DNA of 64,000 bases from Monocercomonoides exilis (GCA_001643675.2 LSRY02000070.1:1-64000); one strand, 5' to 3'. Numbered from the stretch's first letter, positions 1 to 15,610 are shown. Notes: generated by a model not told the origin, from the sequence alone. Numbers and translations: made by a program.

Positions 1-659
1 AATAAGAAAAATTAGAAAATATTTCAAAAATAAAAAGAAATGTTCAAACATAATGCGAGAAAATGCAACTCAATGCCAGAAGTGCCATTTCAACTTTTTG
101 AGCTTCCTCGTTTTCCTCCTTATTCAAAGCAACTTTCAGCAGACAAGGCACGCAAATAGAATTCAATTCCAATGATGTTGACCCTCAAAAATAAATTGCA
201 TTCACCAAGATCAGTAATTAGCTTTTCATCCTTTCCTTTTTCTTCTTCTTTTACAATCATCTCCTCAAATCTCTCTTCAACGAAGAAAACTGAAATCCAT
301 CATTCCATATGCCTTTCAACGCTTTTGCAATATCCAACGCACTTCAAAAACAAATGCATTTCTCAAGTGATAATTTCTCTTCATTAATCATGTTGTTTAT
401 TCTATCAAACAACTCTTTCTTAAAAACATACAAGATTTTCTCATCATCCGTTTCTTCCATCAATCTATTCATTTCTTCGATTTTCTGTTTCTGCTCTTCC
501 TCATTGCAATCTTCAAGCTCAGAAAACAATTCTCAAAATTAATTAATGAGGGAAAGCGCAACATTCAAAAAATAGAAATATGAACAAACTTAAAAACTTA
601 TCTGCAAGTGATTGCTCCTGAACATCATCATTGGATTTATCTTCATCATACATTTCCAT
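1..659 (-). pseudogene. Solenoid-family gene, partial and frame-broken left-arm copy
   Basis: Left-arm copy of the gene at 37663-39115. Exon 1 (590-659, start codon 657-659) is intact. Intron 1 is 532-589 (GT...AG, 58 nt against 62 in the right arm). Exon 2 runs from 531 leftwards, and the window ends inside intron 2. Exon 2 carries several small indels relative to the right arm: one base missing near 355, one extra base near 327, and two or more further indels between 80 and 250. The frame hits a stop after about 61 codons. Whether this is true decay or bad consensus at a contig end cannot be decided here. Confidence 0.75.
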
Positions 660-3600
660 TCTGTCTATTTTTAGTAAAGATCAACTTGCCGCAAAATTTC
701 AAATGAAAAACAGAAAAACAAAAACAATATTGTCGAAAATTGACAAAACAAAGATAAAGTCCAAACTCAATTCCTTTGACCAGTTGAAAAAAATCTATGT
801 TAAAAAAGAAGTCACAAAGAAGCCAACGAGACAGGCTATATTAAGTCGAATACGAAAGAATTAAATTTCGTTGTGATCGAGCCAACAATAATTCATTTCA
901 TTGAAATGGATGGAATTTCGATTGAAAACTTTGAACATGTTGGGATATTTGCCACATATAGTTGACTTCAAATATCATTATTTTTCTATTTTAACATTAT
1001 TGACCACATGAAGAAGAAAAGAAAAGACTTTGAAAAGAACATTTGGAAGAAGAGACAAAAGCAACAGTTTGTTCATTAATCGTGCATATACTTCATTCCT
1101 CCAAATGAAAAAACAAACGTTGATGTTTTAATTTATGTGCTAACATTTAGAGTAATATTGAGGCTTTATTTCATCAAAATGATTTTTTATGTTATATCAA
1201 AGCATTTACTGGCTTCTGTGGTTGCTTCAAAATTAATATGTTGAGTGAAGCTACAAGCTATAAGGATACTTTTGTCATTAGTTCCTTTCTTGAGTGGGTT
1301 GTTCAGGATGAAGGAGGATTGATGAAGGGAATCAAGCTTTCATCAATCCACGTATTTTGAAGCTCGGGCGAATGATAGTTGGATTTCTTAGAGGCAGTTT
1401 CATAACCACAATGGACATCAACGCAAATCGTGTTATGAAAGAGATTCTATTCCAAAAGGCTTTGAAGCAATATAAAGATGAACAAAACTCGAGATGGCGA
1501 AGGAAGATTTATACAACATGCAGAAACAAGCACATTCAGGAGTTTGAATTCATTTCAACGCATTTATCGTTTGACGGTGATTTCCACTTAATGTGTATTT
1601 ATCTGTAAAGACTCTTGTTGCATTTTGTTGAAATTCATCGTTTTGGGTTGTTTTGCTGATTTTCATCGTTTCTCCGATTTCAGAGTGGATTTCTGAGCAA
1701 GTCATGAAATAATTCGAGCGATGCCGAAGCGAACCCGACAAGACAGACCAGACTACAATTGAAATGCTTGATTATATTAAGGTGTATTATCAAATTTATG
1801 TTACATTTAAACAATTTTTATTTAAATAAGAAAGAAGGTAATTTCAAAAATTGAAATAAATCTTCCTTTTTTGCAATGATAATTTCATGTTTTCTTTTTC
1901 ACTTTTTCATTTTGTGTTGAATTGTTGCTCTTTTGACTTCAGTTAATAAAAAGAAACGACGGGGAAGATATGTTAAAAGACAGACTTCTTCAATCAGAGA
2001 GGCGAGAAGACGAGTTTTCTTATAAAAAGGCATTGTCTCATTTTAGAATTGCATTGTATCGATGAATTTATTTTTCTTTTTTTCTTTTCTTTTTCTTTCT
2101 GATTTCTTTTGCAAATTTTTAAAATTTTTCACTCAAAACTAGTTCTTTCTGTAGATTATCACCAAGTCCATCCAAGGAAAATGCAGTCGCTTGTTAATGC
2201 GTTCGTCTTCGTTGTGCTTGTCTTCCTGTGTTTTTAGCGTCAACTGCCTTTGAAAGGGTCTTTCCACCTTTCCTTCAACCAGCACAGTTTAATCGCTTGA
2301 ATAACACTGGGTGATATTCCATTGATGTTGAAAAGCTTAAGGATGAAGAAAAGAGACATCAAACTGAATGGAAAGGCTTCATCAGTGAAGAGAGTTTGCT
2401 GACAGATGCGAAGGAAAAGAAAGAGAAGAGAGAGAAGAGAAAGACGAAGGGGAAGAAAGGGAAGAAAGGGAAAGAAGGAAAAGAAGGAGAAGAGGGAGAA
2501 GAAGGAGAAGGAGAAGGAGATGAAGAGAAAGAGAAGAAGAAAATATCGTTATAAAGAAGAAGAAGAAGAAGAAGAAAATGAAGAAAATGAAGGAAATGAT
2601 AAATCATAATCATCATCAACATCTGCGTTAGTAACAACTTCATCATCCTTTTCTTCGATAAGAAAATCCAACCTTTGTGAAAGATGATGGTGGAATCTTC
2701 GCATTCTTCCTTTCTCATTCTAATTTTTATCTTCTACAACTTATTCTTCCTTCAATACCTTCAATTCTCCCTTCTTCCTCTTCTTCCTCTTCTTCTTCCT
2801 CTTCTTCCTCTTCTTCTTCCTCTTCTCTTCTTCCACTTCTTCCACTTCTTCTTCTGTTAATTCATCTTTTCCCCTTCGACATTTTCTTCATAGCTTCAGC
2901 TTATATCTTCAATTTCTATCAATTTCTTGTGATTGCTCGCCTTCATTGGCAATTCTTAATTCAATAAAAACAACACTGTCAATAAAGTTGCACATCGTAT
3001 CCCTCTTAAAAAAATTCTATTCTTCTTCTTCTTCTTCTTCTTCTTCTCATCCTTTCGCTACCATTTCATTAGTTAACGCATCATCATTATCTTCTTCTTC
3101 TTCCTCTTATTCCTCGTAACTTCAAAATTATAAAAGTGAAACAAATACATCGTATTTAAAGCATGATTTCGTTATTCTTTGCTCTGCTTGAATATTCTCC
3201 TTCAACTTCAATATTTGTTATTTCATTTTATTCAGCATTAAGTTGAAACGCTTTGATTCTGATGTGCTTTTGCCATTCAATGAGAGGCTTAAACAAATAG
3301 ATCAAATAATTGTTTTATTCGCTTTTCTTCGACTCTTCTGATAAATGGATGAATGAGCCTTCTTGAAACTTTTCATTCACAATTCTGAAGATGAAATATC
3401 CTTTTGGCAAATTCATTTCATTGCGATCTTCTTCTTCTTCTTCAACGTCTTCTTCGATGATCAACAAAAATAATGATGTTTTTTTCATTTCATTCAACTT
3501 CCTCCCAAATTCAACTTCAGGCCTCATCTATCATTTCCATTTAGAATCGAAAAGAAAAATTCCTTCACTCGCAAAAATTCAGCAAAAGTGACGCGCCAAT

Positions 3601-4107
3601 GAAACGAGTTATTTTGAACTCAGAAAGGCCTATCAGAAGGCATGCAATCAGAAAAGGAGGACGATATTTTCTTTCTTTTTGTAATTTGGAAGCTGAAAGA
3701 AGAACAAATAAAAAAGAAAGAGCATTAGATCAATCCCTTTGTGAAATGAATGAGCTCAAAAATAGCGTTCGGCAGGTTACACAACGTCACACGCCTTCAA
3801 TATATCGGAGAAGATGAAACGATGAGGGAAACTTATATATTTGAAAAGGCATATTTAATGGAAAATTCTATGAAAGAAGAGAATAAATGCCCGACAAGCA
3901 ATGTTGATTTCATCAAATACACATATTAGACGTATTCTTCAATTTTGTATAACATCTCCCCAACTTTCTTCGACCTTGCCTTCGTTTGCACATATTTTCA
4001 CCGACAAATCATCGCATAAAATAATATCAGCCTTATGATCTGCACCTTCTTCAGAAGCCCCTTCGCATTGCGTGTCCTCTTGCGGTGCATCTTTGATAGC
4101 CAGCAAT
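660..4107. other. No confident gene; low-complexity and decayed sequence (left arm)
   Basis: Mirror of 34220-37660. It holds GAA/GAG-rich and CTT/TTC-rich purine-pyrimidine tracts (about 2400-2580, 2760-2870, 3020-3050). Short open frames there encode only charged or serine runs. An open frame at 1357-1608 (+) contains a patch, FQKALKQYKDEQ, that looks protein-like, but the frame shifts shortly afterwards. I recognise no family. Confidence 0.5.
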
Positions 4108-4695
4108 TTATTGCTTTGATGCAAGGCATTCCATCCACATGTCCATTGTCAGCTGTATTCCCGTTGATAAAGATTTATAAATCGAAATTCCAATCGCTTC
4201 TGTTCTGTTATGTCCAACAGCTGAGTTGTCTTTCTGAGTGATGCTTCCCATGAAGGCGAACAAGGGTTCCTTCACAGAAGCGACAAATGATTCACGCACA
4301 AAATACACATCTCTTCCGACGCTGGCCTTGTTGGCTGAAAACACAATATTGGTGATGGAAAAGGAGGATTCTGACACTTGTGAGCCTTCATTGAACTCGA
4401 TCATGAGAGCACCGCCTCTTCCTCCAGAACTTGTATCCTCGCTCACAGAGCAGGTGGAGATATTTGTGTCACTTACTGAAAACGAGTTGGCAGGGACAGA
4501 TGAGGCGAATGAGATGCATCCGCCATTGGTGGCAGCCTGTTGGCTGAACTGTTCTGAGTTGATGTTGGTCATGGTGCAGTTGGTGAGAGAGAGGGAGAGG
4601 GCAGGGGAGGTGGAGGAGGAAGATGATATTAAGGAAGAATAACATAACAACGATAAAATAAAAGAAGAACGAAGTGTATTCGCAGAAGATTCCAT
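4108..4695 (-). pseudogene. Truncated beta-helix surface-protein relic (left arm)
   Basis: Mirror copy of 33603-34190 with the same 195-residue translation. It has typical beta-helix content: short strands with NC/TC turns, a GGALM glycine turn, and the module-closing pattern NKASVGRDVYFV, which is the same as in the long receptor (FRGRDVYVRC). There is no transmembrane segment or kinase tail. It is an isolated piece of ectodomain. Confidence 0.7.
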
Positions 4696-6058
4696 ACAAG
4701 TTCTTTTGGAGCATGGAGTATAAATGAGACAGTTGTTGTTCTTGGTTGCATTTGCTGTTTCATAATTCTGTGTTCCGTTTGGTGTTGTTGCTGAGCAGCA
4801 AAGCTGGAGCGGTGATTTGGCGTTGCTTTTTGAGAGGAATGAACAAAAGAAAACGAGTTGCTTGCTTATTTTTTGAAGACAAAAATTAATTTAAACGATA
4901 AATACATTTTTAGTTAAATAAATATTGTTTCAAAAGAAATTGTAAAACAATTCTTTCTTTCAATCCTTATTAGTTATTTCAAACTTAATATAAATTTTAA
5001 TTTTTTTATTTTGTGTTTTTTTTTTAAATAGAAAAAAGGAAAAATCACCGAAATTGTGACGTTCAATTTGAATCTTTTTTTTAATAAAAACGAAAAATAA
5101 TGCAACATCAGAGTGAATTTCGTTTGTATTGAACCAAGCCTCATGCTTCTTTATCTCCAGTTAAAATTGGAAGTTGAATCAAATTGGATTTATTTGAAAG
5201 ATTGTTTTTGGACAGATTGAAGCTTGGTAATTGAAAATCACTCATCTCCTGGATCTCAAAAAAGGCCATTGGAATCTGTCTGTTCGCTGACAAAGTTTGT
5301 TTTTCTAATTTCTTTGAATCAATATTTTATTATTTGTTTGAATTGTGGAAAAAATTAAAACCTTAAAACAAGTTGGGTGAATGAAAACATGAAATGAATT
5401 TGAAATATAAACAATTGAGTTACAAATGTGAAAGAGTTACATGAATATACAAATTAGTGACGAGCAATGAGCAACGAAAAAGGTTTATCAAAAATTGACA
5501 GTTTTAATAAAATCTGGAATAAACCATTTCAACTGCTAATCTTTGATCAGAATTGCAACAAAACAGAACAAAACAAATGCAAATTGCAAAATCTTAGAAA
5601 TAATATTTCAATTGAGGTTGGTTATTCATGAACGAAAAATCTCTTTCAATTTCCAACATTCAGTCAATAACGAAAAATATAAATGTAGAAATAAAAGTCA
5701 GATTTTTCACAAAAACACATAAAATAACTTGCAAATGCTGAATGATGTGCAGAGGCCTGGGATTCTCATCAGGGAATACGCAAGCGAACAAATAAATTTC
5801 AATTCTTCAACTCTCTCAAAAGAAGTGTTTCATACAATTACAACAAAAACAAATAACTGAAAATTCCACATGAAAACATAAAACCACACAATTATTCTAT
5901 TTTTTATTTCTTTTCCAAAAATACATATTCCAAAGTCCATATTTGATCATGAGCAAAAAGATAATTACAGAAGAATAACAGCCAAAGACAGGCAGAAAAA
6001 CAATTTTGATCCAACAACATCACTTCAAAATCAAACAGTTCAAAGCCAACAAACATCA
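4696..6058. other. AT-rich intergenic stretch (left arm)
   Basis: Mirror of 32235-33602. This is the region downstream of the receptor gene stop and upstream of the relic. It is very AT-rich with many short A and T runs. No open frame with protein-like composition and no RNA gene was recognised. Confidence 0.5.
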
Positions 6059-9000
6059 TCACAAATTAAATGCATCTCCAGATTCTCTTTCGTTTGCAGA
6101 ATCAATTCTCTCACTTCGTCCCACCAAACAGATCGCATCTGTCATTGTGAATACCATTGCACTTTGCGGAAACAATTCCACAAACTCCCGCTTGATCTGT
6201 GACAATGAGTGGCGATGCTCTGCGTTCATGCTCATCGCTTTTTCAACCATTCCCTTCATTCGAGATTCACTAATTATCTCCATGTTCGGTCTCTCTCCAT
6301 TCGCTATCTTCTGTCCTGCCACCTCTGCCTCATAATCGCCAAACGGGATCTGGAGCGTCAAGCACTCCCACAGCATCATCCCAATCGAGAATGACACTGA
6401 CTCCTTTGTTGCTCCCATCTTCTTGTTGATCAACAGCTCTGGTGCCTTCCACCTCAGGCACTCTTTTTTGTAATAATCATCCTCTTCAAACGCAGATGAG
6501 GGCAGAGAGTCTTCATCATCATCATCGCTGGTAGAAGTCACAACAGTTGATGAGGAGATGGAAGAAGAATCAGAGTCATCTGATAAAAGATCTGAATGCA
6601 TAACAATGCAGATGACCATGTGCTCAGAGAACAATACAATGTGAGGACTCAAATTGGCTAATGATTGAAGTGAATTTTCCATTTCATCAAAGGAGTGGAG
6701 AGCTCCATTCGCAACCCAGAACAGGATTTGGGCAGCTGTCTGCTCCCTCTCCTGCAGAGTCCCAATCGCCATCTCCTTTGTCTTGTTCCTCCCATGAAGC
6801 AACATGAACAGTGAATCTCTCAGATCCACAATCAGCTTCTCATGAGGCGATGAACAGGCCATTGCGTCCACGAGATTAGACATCGATGAGGTTGTTGGAC
6901 ACAGATCCTCCTCTCGAACAAATGTTGAATCAGAATCAGTTGAGCATGTTGATGAAATAGAAGGCGATGGAGTTCGCTTCCTTATCTTTTCTTCCTCAAC
7001 CTTCTCCAGAACCCATTGAGGGATCTTGTCTGAGTCTCTCCCCAGGATGTATTCAGTTGAACCACTCTCAGACAGAAGATGCTCTGATGACTCTGAATGT
7101 CCCAAGCTTTTCTCGTATATTCTCTTCTTTATCCTTTCTTCATTCTTCTTCTCTGCCTCTTTCTCTGCTCTTCTCCACTGCTCCTCGGGAGACATCTCCA
7201 TTGTCACCATCTCAAACACCTTCGGATCCTTCTTAATATTATCATCAACTATCTCCTTGTATTTTTTAGCTTCTTCTTTTGAATTTCTCCATCTCACAAT
7301 AAAGGCTATTGCGACGATGAGAACAATCAATATTATCACAACAAGAACAATCACAATCAACAACCAATATGATTTCCTTCTTTTCCTCCTTCAACAATCC
7401 TTTCATCTCCTTTGTCATTTGATTCTGTTTTGTTCTTCAGTATCTGTGGAGAAGTGGAAGCCAATTGTTTTCCAAACAAAATCATCACAGACACCTCTGT
7501 TTCATCTCCTGTCTTTGAAATATTTTCTGATGGAACTCTTCCAATCACCTCAGTTTCTGATATGAAACTGTCTTCCTCAAACTGATATGTCTCGACCAAC
7601 TCCACATCCCCTGTTTTATATACAAGTTTGAATGACAAGTCACAAGGCACAAAAAGAGATCCCTCGAATTTCACAACAATATGACTTCCATTTTCGTTCA
7701 CTGAAACATCTTCCAATTTGGGAATGAAGAAAGGCGATGACCTTTCTCCTGCTAATCCTTCGAGAGTGCATCCATCATTCAAAATCCAAAGAGAAGAATT
7801 CTTCTCTTGTCCGTCACCCCTTTCAAGCTTGAAATGGTCAGTGAGGAAGGACCCGAGCAAATGATGTTTCTCCGAGCCGAGGGATATTTTTCAATGAATG
7901 GATTGTTGTTCATAAACTCTCCTTTCTCGATTGTCACATCTCCAGATGACAATGATAATCCGCCCGATGAAGAATTCAAAATAATCACATCCTTCATTAC
8001 CAACGAAGAATTTGCTGAATGGACAAGTGATCCATTCCATTCACATATTTCTTCATAATTATTATTTCTCTCTTTTTCAATTTCTTTTATTTGCACTCCT
8101 TCAAACTCACACATGTGCATCGAAACATCCTTCATATCATAAACCTCAACAACACTTCCTTTGTCAGACAAGGAATTGCAATTTGTGCAAGAACAGTTTG
8201 AAAACTCCAAATGAGCAGACGTTGATGAAGCTGAGAGAATTGAAGCGCTTTCTGAATGTCTTGAACAGTTGTTGAATGAGGAGATTCCAATAGAAACTGT
8301 TCCTGATGGCAAATCGTTTATCACAATGATGCAACCTTCAGACAGATTCACTCCATTTGTATCAATTCTATTTAATACAACTTCTTTGCATTGTCCAATC
8401 TCAAATACATTTGTTGTTGCTTCAATTTGTTCCAGTTTCACATTCGTAATATTTATCTCATCGCCATTAAACAATAATGATGGCTTTTTGAATGAAAGGA
8501 ACGATACTAAGCAGTTGTCAACGTGCACAATTCCATATTCGATGCTCAGCAATGTTGAGTTTAGAATAACAGCTTCAATGTTTTCTGATGCAAATGTCGA
8601 AGAAAAATCAACAAATGAAAGAGAGAGCTGGCCTTTTGCTTCATGGATAAGAGAACTGCCTGAATAGGAAAATGACTGATCAAAATTGAATTTCAATCTT
8701 TCAATCCGAACAATCTCTGTTGTTGTGATGATGTTTCCCACATCCCCATCAATTGTTGAGTTCAGATACACAAAAGCAGCTGAGGGAGTTTCCAATGAGT
8801 GAATGCTAACATTCTGCACACTGCATTCTCCGTTGATGATTGTTTGCTCCGATATCAACAGCTGCGAATAGCGTGAAGGGATGATGTGTTGCACTCCAGC
8901 ATCCAATGACTCACAAGGAAAATGAAACTCTCCACATTGCTTGCTATCTGTTGCATTTTCATCAACAGAAGATACAAAGATCGTCTCGCTCTGGTATCTT

Positions 9001-12000
9001 ACGACTCTCAGCAGAAGATCTTCTTCTCCCACAAACGAGTCCGATGTGCATCCCCATATCGCCAGGTCTTTCACAAATGGTGCTCTGAAATCCAACAAGA
9101 ATTGTTCGTCAATTATTTGTGAATCGATTGAGTGGCATCTCACATACACGTCTCTCCCTCTGAATGCAGAATTGCCTCTGAATGTGATGTTCGATAACAC
9201 AAAGTTCAGAGGCATTTCATCTTTCGAGGTGCATTCAAGAAACAGCCAACCACCTCTTCCTGTGGTGGAGCAGAAGCACTCAGATATCGTGCAAAATGAG
9301 CAGTCGAAGCTTCCTCCCTCATTCAACACACAAAGCATCCCTCCCCCTTTCCACACTTCAACCCTCCACATTTCTTCATCGTTGTGTTTCGAATCACTAT
9401 TTTCAATGGATTATCATTTTCATTTCGAATGATCGAGATGTTTTCTGTTGTGTTTTGAGTCACTTCTTCAAATAAACTCCACTCAACAACAATGTCTTGT
9501 TTATCTTCATTTCTCTCTCTTCTTAAACTCTTTGAAATGCTCAATCCACTTGCTCCCTCCAGATCAACATTCTTCATCGTTATGTTTTTGATACTCAAAA
9601 TCGTTATTGACAAAACAGAAATAACATCCTTTGAAAAAGACAGCGATTGCATTGTCACCAATTCCAATTGAACTGTTCCTCCATCTGCTCTGATCAGCCC
9701 AAAGTTGATCATGTCTTCTCCACTTTCTTCAATTTTTGTGAATGAACAATCTTTCACAGTCAATAATCCATCGCTTGCGCCAACATGCATCAGAACATTA
9801 ACTCCACTTGTGAATGAAGATGGAATCACAAAGTTTATCAGTTCGAAATTGGTAATGCCCTGAATCTTCATTGCTTCTTCCTCTGTTCCTTCAACTGAAG
9901 AGAGACATTCCAAAGAGCAGGCTTCACTGTCGTTCGAATTTATTGAAACCCCGCTGAGATCAACACTTTTCTGAAGAATTCCTTTTCCAATGATGCTGAT
10001 AATCCTTTCATTTCCTTCAAGCAATCGTGTTAGTGAATAATCAATTGAAAGGCAAGGATAATCTGAGAATCCACAGGCACCCATATCTTTCCCTTCACCT
10101 CCAACAAATATCTCTGATCCAATCGCTCGCCAGAAATTGACCAGTGGAATTGCATTCGCTGTATCATTTCCATCAAATCCTCTCATTGAATTCAATGAAA
10201 TATCAGCAAGATGCTCAGAAACATATGGAAGTGAGTCATTTGTGATGCTCTTCGTCAAGTTGGATGATTCAACAAAAAGATCATTTCCATATTTTGCAAT
10301 ATTTGGTTTTTCCAAATCAAAAACAGGGGATGATATCACAAATGAAGAATATTCATCAATCAACTTCAGCGCCATCCCTCCACCAAAGCCAATCTTCTCT
10401 TCTTCTGCTGGTGCTGTGCATCCTGTGAATGTGCACGAAACAATATTCAATTGAGTATTCCCTTTCAGCTGAGCATTGATTGCCCCTCCTCTGCTTTCAT
10501 CAGCAAGCACAGAGCATTCATCAAAATCACATTCTTCAATATTTATTTGTGTGTTTGTATTTTCATCATCGCTGTTGTCTATGCTCACACAGCCTCCATT
10601 TCCAGCTGCTCTTTCGATTTTTGTGAAATTGCATTTCGTCATGTTCAGCCACAGAGCGTCCACCAACTTTGTATTTGTTCCGCTTCCTGTCAACGAGATC
10701 AGCGGATTTCTCCTCAAATAAATCGATGAAGCTGAGAATTTGTCGATTATCAGGATCCCTGTCTCAACTGATAAGAATAAAAATGTCAATTCTGATGAAG
10801 GTTTTTGAAGAGAAAGAGAACATTGAGACAGAGTCACTTGAGAAGAAGAAGATGAAATGAAAATGGAGTGTGATGAAAGAGAAGGAGGAAGAGAAAAGAT
10901 GAGTTTTGATAATTCTGTTACAACATTTGCTGTTATCATCGCTAAATTGGATATGGAACTTGAATCAGAAACTTTCCAACCACTTTTATCATCATTTCCT
11001 CTTATTTCATGTTTCTGATCAGCAAAGGTCAATTCATCACTCATCATAATCATTCCATTCACAACAACTTTCTTTGGCCCTGTTTGCCTTGTGAGGGAGT
11101 GTTTCATTGTCAAACAAGGGAATTGGGCGATTCCACAATGGGAATGGTCAGATGCCTCGGTACTTGTCACATATACTTCTTCTGGAGTGGGAAGGAGATA
11201 GATGTAAAGAGGGATAGCCACGGTTGTATTTCCATTTTCATATCCCTGCACCTTATCAAAAGAATTCAATGAAGCTGTCACGCAAGTGATTTTTTGTGAT
11301 TTTGTTGTCACTTCCAGATTGGGTGAAAAGACGAAGATGTCTCTGCCCCACTTGGCTGTGTTTGTGCCAAAGGAAGAGGAGATCAAGAAATCTGGATTTT
11401 CGTTCAATAATCGAAGAAGGATTCCTCCCCCAAGACCATTGGATGACGAACAAAAGCACCCATCAAAAGATCCGCCTTTCAATTTCACTTCATTTTCGTT
11501 TCCAACACACAACATCATCGATCCTCCATTTTCTGAACTTAAACTTCCACATCTTTCAAAAGTGCTCGTATTCACATCAATGTTTGCCTTGGCATTCGAA
11601 AACGACATCACAGCTGCTCCGCTTGTTGTTCTCTCAATCCCATCAAAGGCACACTCTGAAAGTGTCAATGAAATCTCATTTGTCGAAGAAAGCGAAAACA
11701 GTGAATTTGTGGAGATGGTCTTTGCCCAGTTCACATTTTCCATCTGCAACATCCCACTCTGAACATTTATCAGTTCTGTCGATATTGCTGTTTCTGAAGT
11801 TTGCGCAATTCCTGTTGATATGTTCAATCTGCTAATATGTATTTCTCCTGTTCCTTTGATCTCAAACAGCCTTGACCAACGATTATTTGCATATGCCGAA
11901 TCGTGAATAACAGAAAAGTCTCTGACAGTCAATGTTCCTGCTGATACAGAAAAAAGAGATAACCCTGATGTTTCAAATTCTGTCTGCACAGTTGTTGTCG

Positions 12001-13795
12001 AATCACATTGGCCATATATTGTGAAAGTGTTAATTCCACAATCCACGTTCTTGGATTCTGTAATTGTTCCTGTGAGTATCTCAATATCTGTGACAAATTC
12101 TGGAATCAGCTGAGTAAGGCAATGGCTGATGGTGTTGCAAGGATGGCCTTCATCTCGTCCACATGCATATGTGTCAATGGAATTAGGTTCTGTTTGTACT
12201 GAGGAGACATATCTAATTCTTCTTAAGTCGTTTCTCAGCCATTCGCTTTTATCAGCAATTGAATTGTGTTTTGTGCTAACCCTGTTCTCTGTTTGCCTTG
12301 TGGAATAGCAGGTGGAATCAATATTGTTTGCTGTTGAATCATATAGAACAATGTCATGGCCGGCAACATCACACGTATTATTGTTGAAAAAGCAGAAAAA
12401 AAGCAAAATCCCTTTGTTTGTTGAAGTTATTATAAGGCCGACAGCGCCTGCTCCGCATCCGGAATAGCAATGGCAAAATAGGCAGTTTGAAATTACAACT
12501 TGATCGGTGCACCACCAATGTTGAATTGCACCTCCTGTGCTTCCAGCTGAAACATTGCATCTACAACAGTCAAAAAATGAATTTGTGATGCATTCTTTCT
12601 GTTTCTGTGTTTTCGTTTGAAGGAATTCAATTGCCCCTCCATCTATTCTCGAAGAACAGTTGAAAAATAAGCTATCATCGATATGTGGCTGTGTATTCAT
12701 GTTTTCCATTGTTATTCCTCCGCCACCATAGCCAGAAACTGCAACTGAAGAACATTGAGAAAATGATGAATGAAGAACGATGCATTCTGCGATATTCAAT
12801 GCATATATCCCTCCACCTCTTGTTGAAGAAGCATTACATCTTATAAAAGAACAATTTTCAACTGTCAAAATGGCATTTTCATTATCATGAACATAAAGAG
12901 CCCCTCCTTGTGGTGCTGTGCAATCTTCCCATTCGCACGATGAAAAGGATTGGCTTTCTGTTGTGTTCAGTTTTTCCTTTTTCTGAAGAGCATTCATTTC
13001 TCTTTTCCCGAAGTTTATTGTCATATTTTTGCAGATGAATTCCTGATAAGAATATGATCCACTCGATATCCCTCCTTCAAAGACATTCACGCACGAATAA
13101 ATGAGGCAGTTCTCCATTGAACTTCGGAAACATGAATGTTCCACAAAATGATCGCAATTCGAGGCATATTTCACAGAAATGTTCTTGAATGCACAGTTAT
13201 TAATCTGTTCATTTTGGCTCTTTCCAGACAATAGGAAATAGTTTGATGATGAAATAGTCAGATCTGCCATGACGGAATTTCTCAAAATAGCAATATTTGA
13301 ATCATCAGATGAAAATATGAGGCTGGAAGGGTTCAGGTTCTTTGGGGGGATCAATCTCATATTTGTGAGGAAGATTGACCCACTTTGCAAATGAAAAGGA
13401 GATGCTGTTTTTGGTGAGAAATGCAGGAATCCAACACAACACTCGATTTATCTGTTATTAGCATTAATGGCGAGGAAGAATGTTCAATTGCCACATTTTT
13501 CAGTTCAACTGTAGAATTGCGAAATCCCAAAAATGTGTTTTTCACTGTAGAAAGACCTGACTGCGGTGTTTTCACTCCCTGACAATGAATTCTGTTCAAA
13601 TAAATAATTGTATTCAGCCTCTGATAGATATTGTGCATCATTTGAGTTTCCTTGCCAAAAATAAATAGAATTATTGAAAAAATATCAATTCGAAAGAAAA
13701 CCTTTGTTCTCCAATGTGGCAGCTCCAGAGACATGCTGTGCTTCAAATGTCTTCCCAAGAATCAAACATGCCAAAATGCACAAATGCATTCTCAT
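6059..13795 (-). pseudogene. Beta-helix receptor with pseudokinase tail, left-arm copy, five frame breaks
   Basis: Left-arm copy of the intact gene at 24495-32234. Start codon 13793-13795, signal peptide and 51-nt intron (13651-13701) are conserved. Relative to the right copy the frame is broken five times, always by one base in a homopolymer. C run 13577-13579 has one base more. T run 13408-13412, C run 9343-9347, C run 7817-7820 and C pair 7378-7379 each have one base fewer. Codons between the breaks are intact: a 1355-codon open frame covers 9323-13390. That frame includes the diverged block 11205-12852, which has about 20% substitutions but no stop or net indel. Absence of decay in the diverged block and only homopolymer errors elsewhere make base-calling error more likely than true pseudogenisation. 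Confidence 0.8.
11205..12852 (-). other. Diverged ectodomain block of the left receptor copy
   Basis: Pairs with 25438-27085. Flanks are identical for kilobases on both sides, but this block carries dense substitutions in three tracts. Two perfectly identical stretches interrupt them, corresponding to right-arm 26068-26173 (106 bp) and 26626-26881 (256 bp). The sub-tract paired with 26882-27085 shows 40 mismatches in 204 aligned bases by hand count, mostly at third codon positions. There is no net length difference across the block. Confidence 0.9.
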
Positions 13796-15325
<1,530 letters not shown>

Positions 15326-15610
15326 TCACAATCTCTTTCTCCTCGCTTTCCTTCCTTCATTCGTTCTGCCTCCATCTCTTTCCTTCTCCCTCCCATCAAC
15401 CCCAATCCTTTCACTCTCTTTTCCTTCTTCTTCTTCTTCTTTGAATTCTTCATTCACATAATTCATTTTCAATTGCTCAAATAATGTTGCCTTTTCTTCC
15501 CATGCAATTTCTTCCAATATGGAACCACAAAAATACCAGAGGTTTTCCGACAAATCATGCGTCTTTGATAAAATCTGGCATATCTTCAAAAAGCCCTCAT
15601 TCAAAAATGC
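15326..15610 (-). other. Unrecognised exon-like frame (left arm)
   Basis: Identical mirror of 22717-23001. It is a 94-residue frame preceded by a good 3' splice site and ending in an acidic then basic tail. Family unknown; see the right-arm entry. Confidence 0.4.

Noticed and set aside
2359-2718. Charged or serine/phenylalanine-rich frames in GAA/TTC tracts (also 35661-35948, 14368-14823, 40478-40824)
   Set aside because: Composition is dictated by simple repeats; the frames are not conserved between arms where indels fall.
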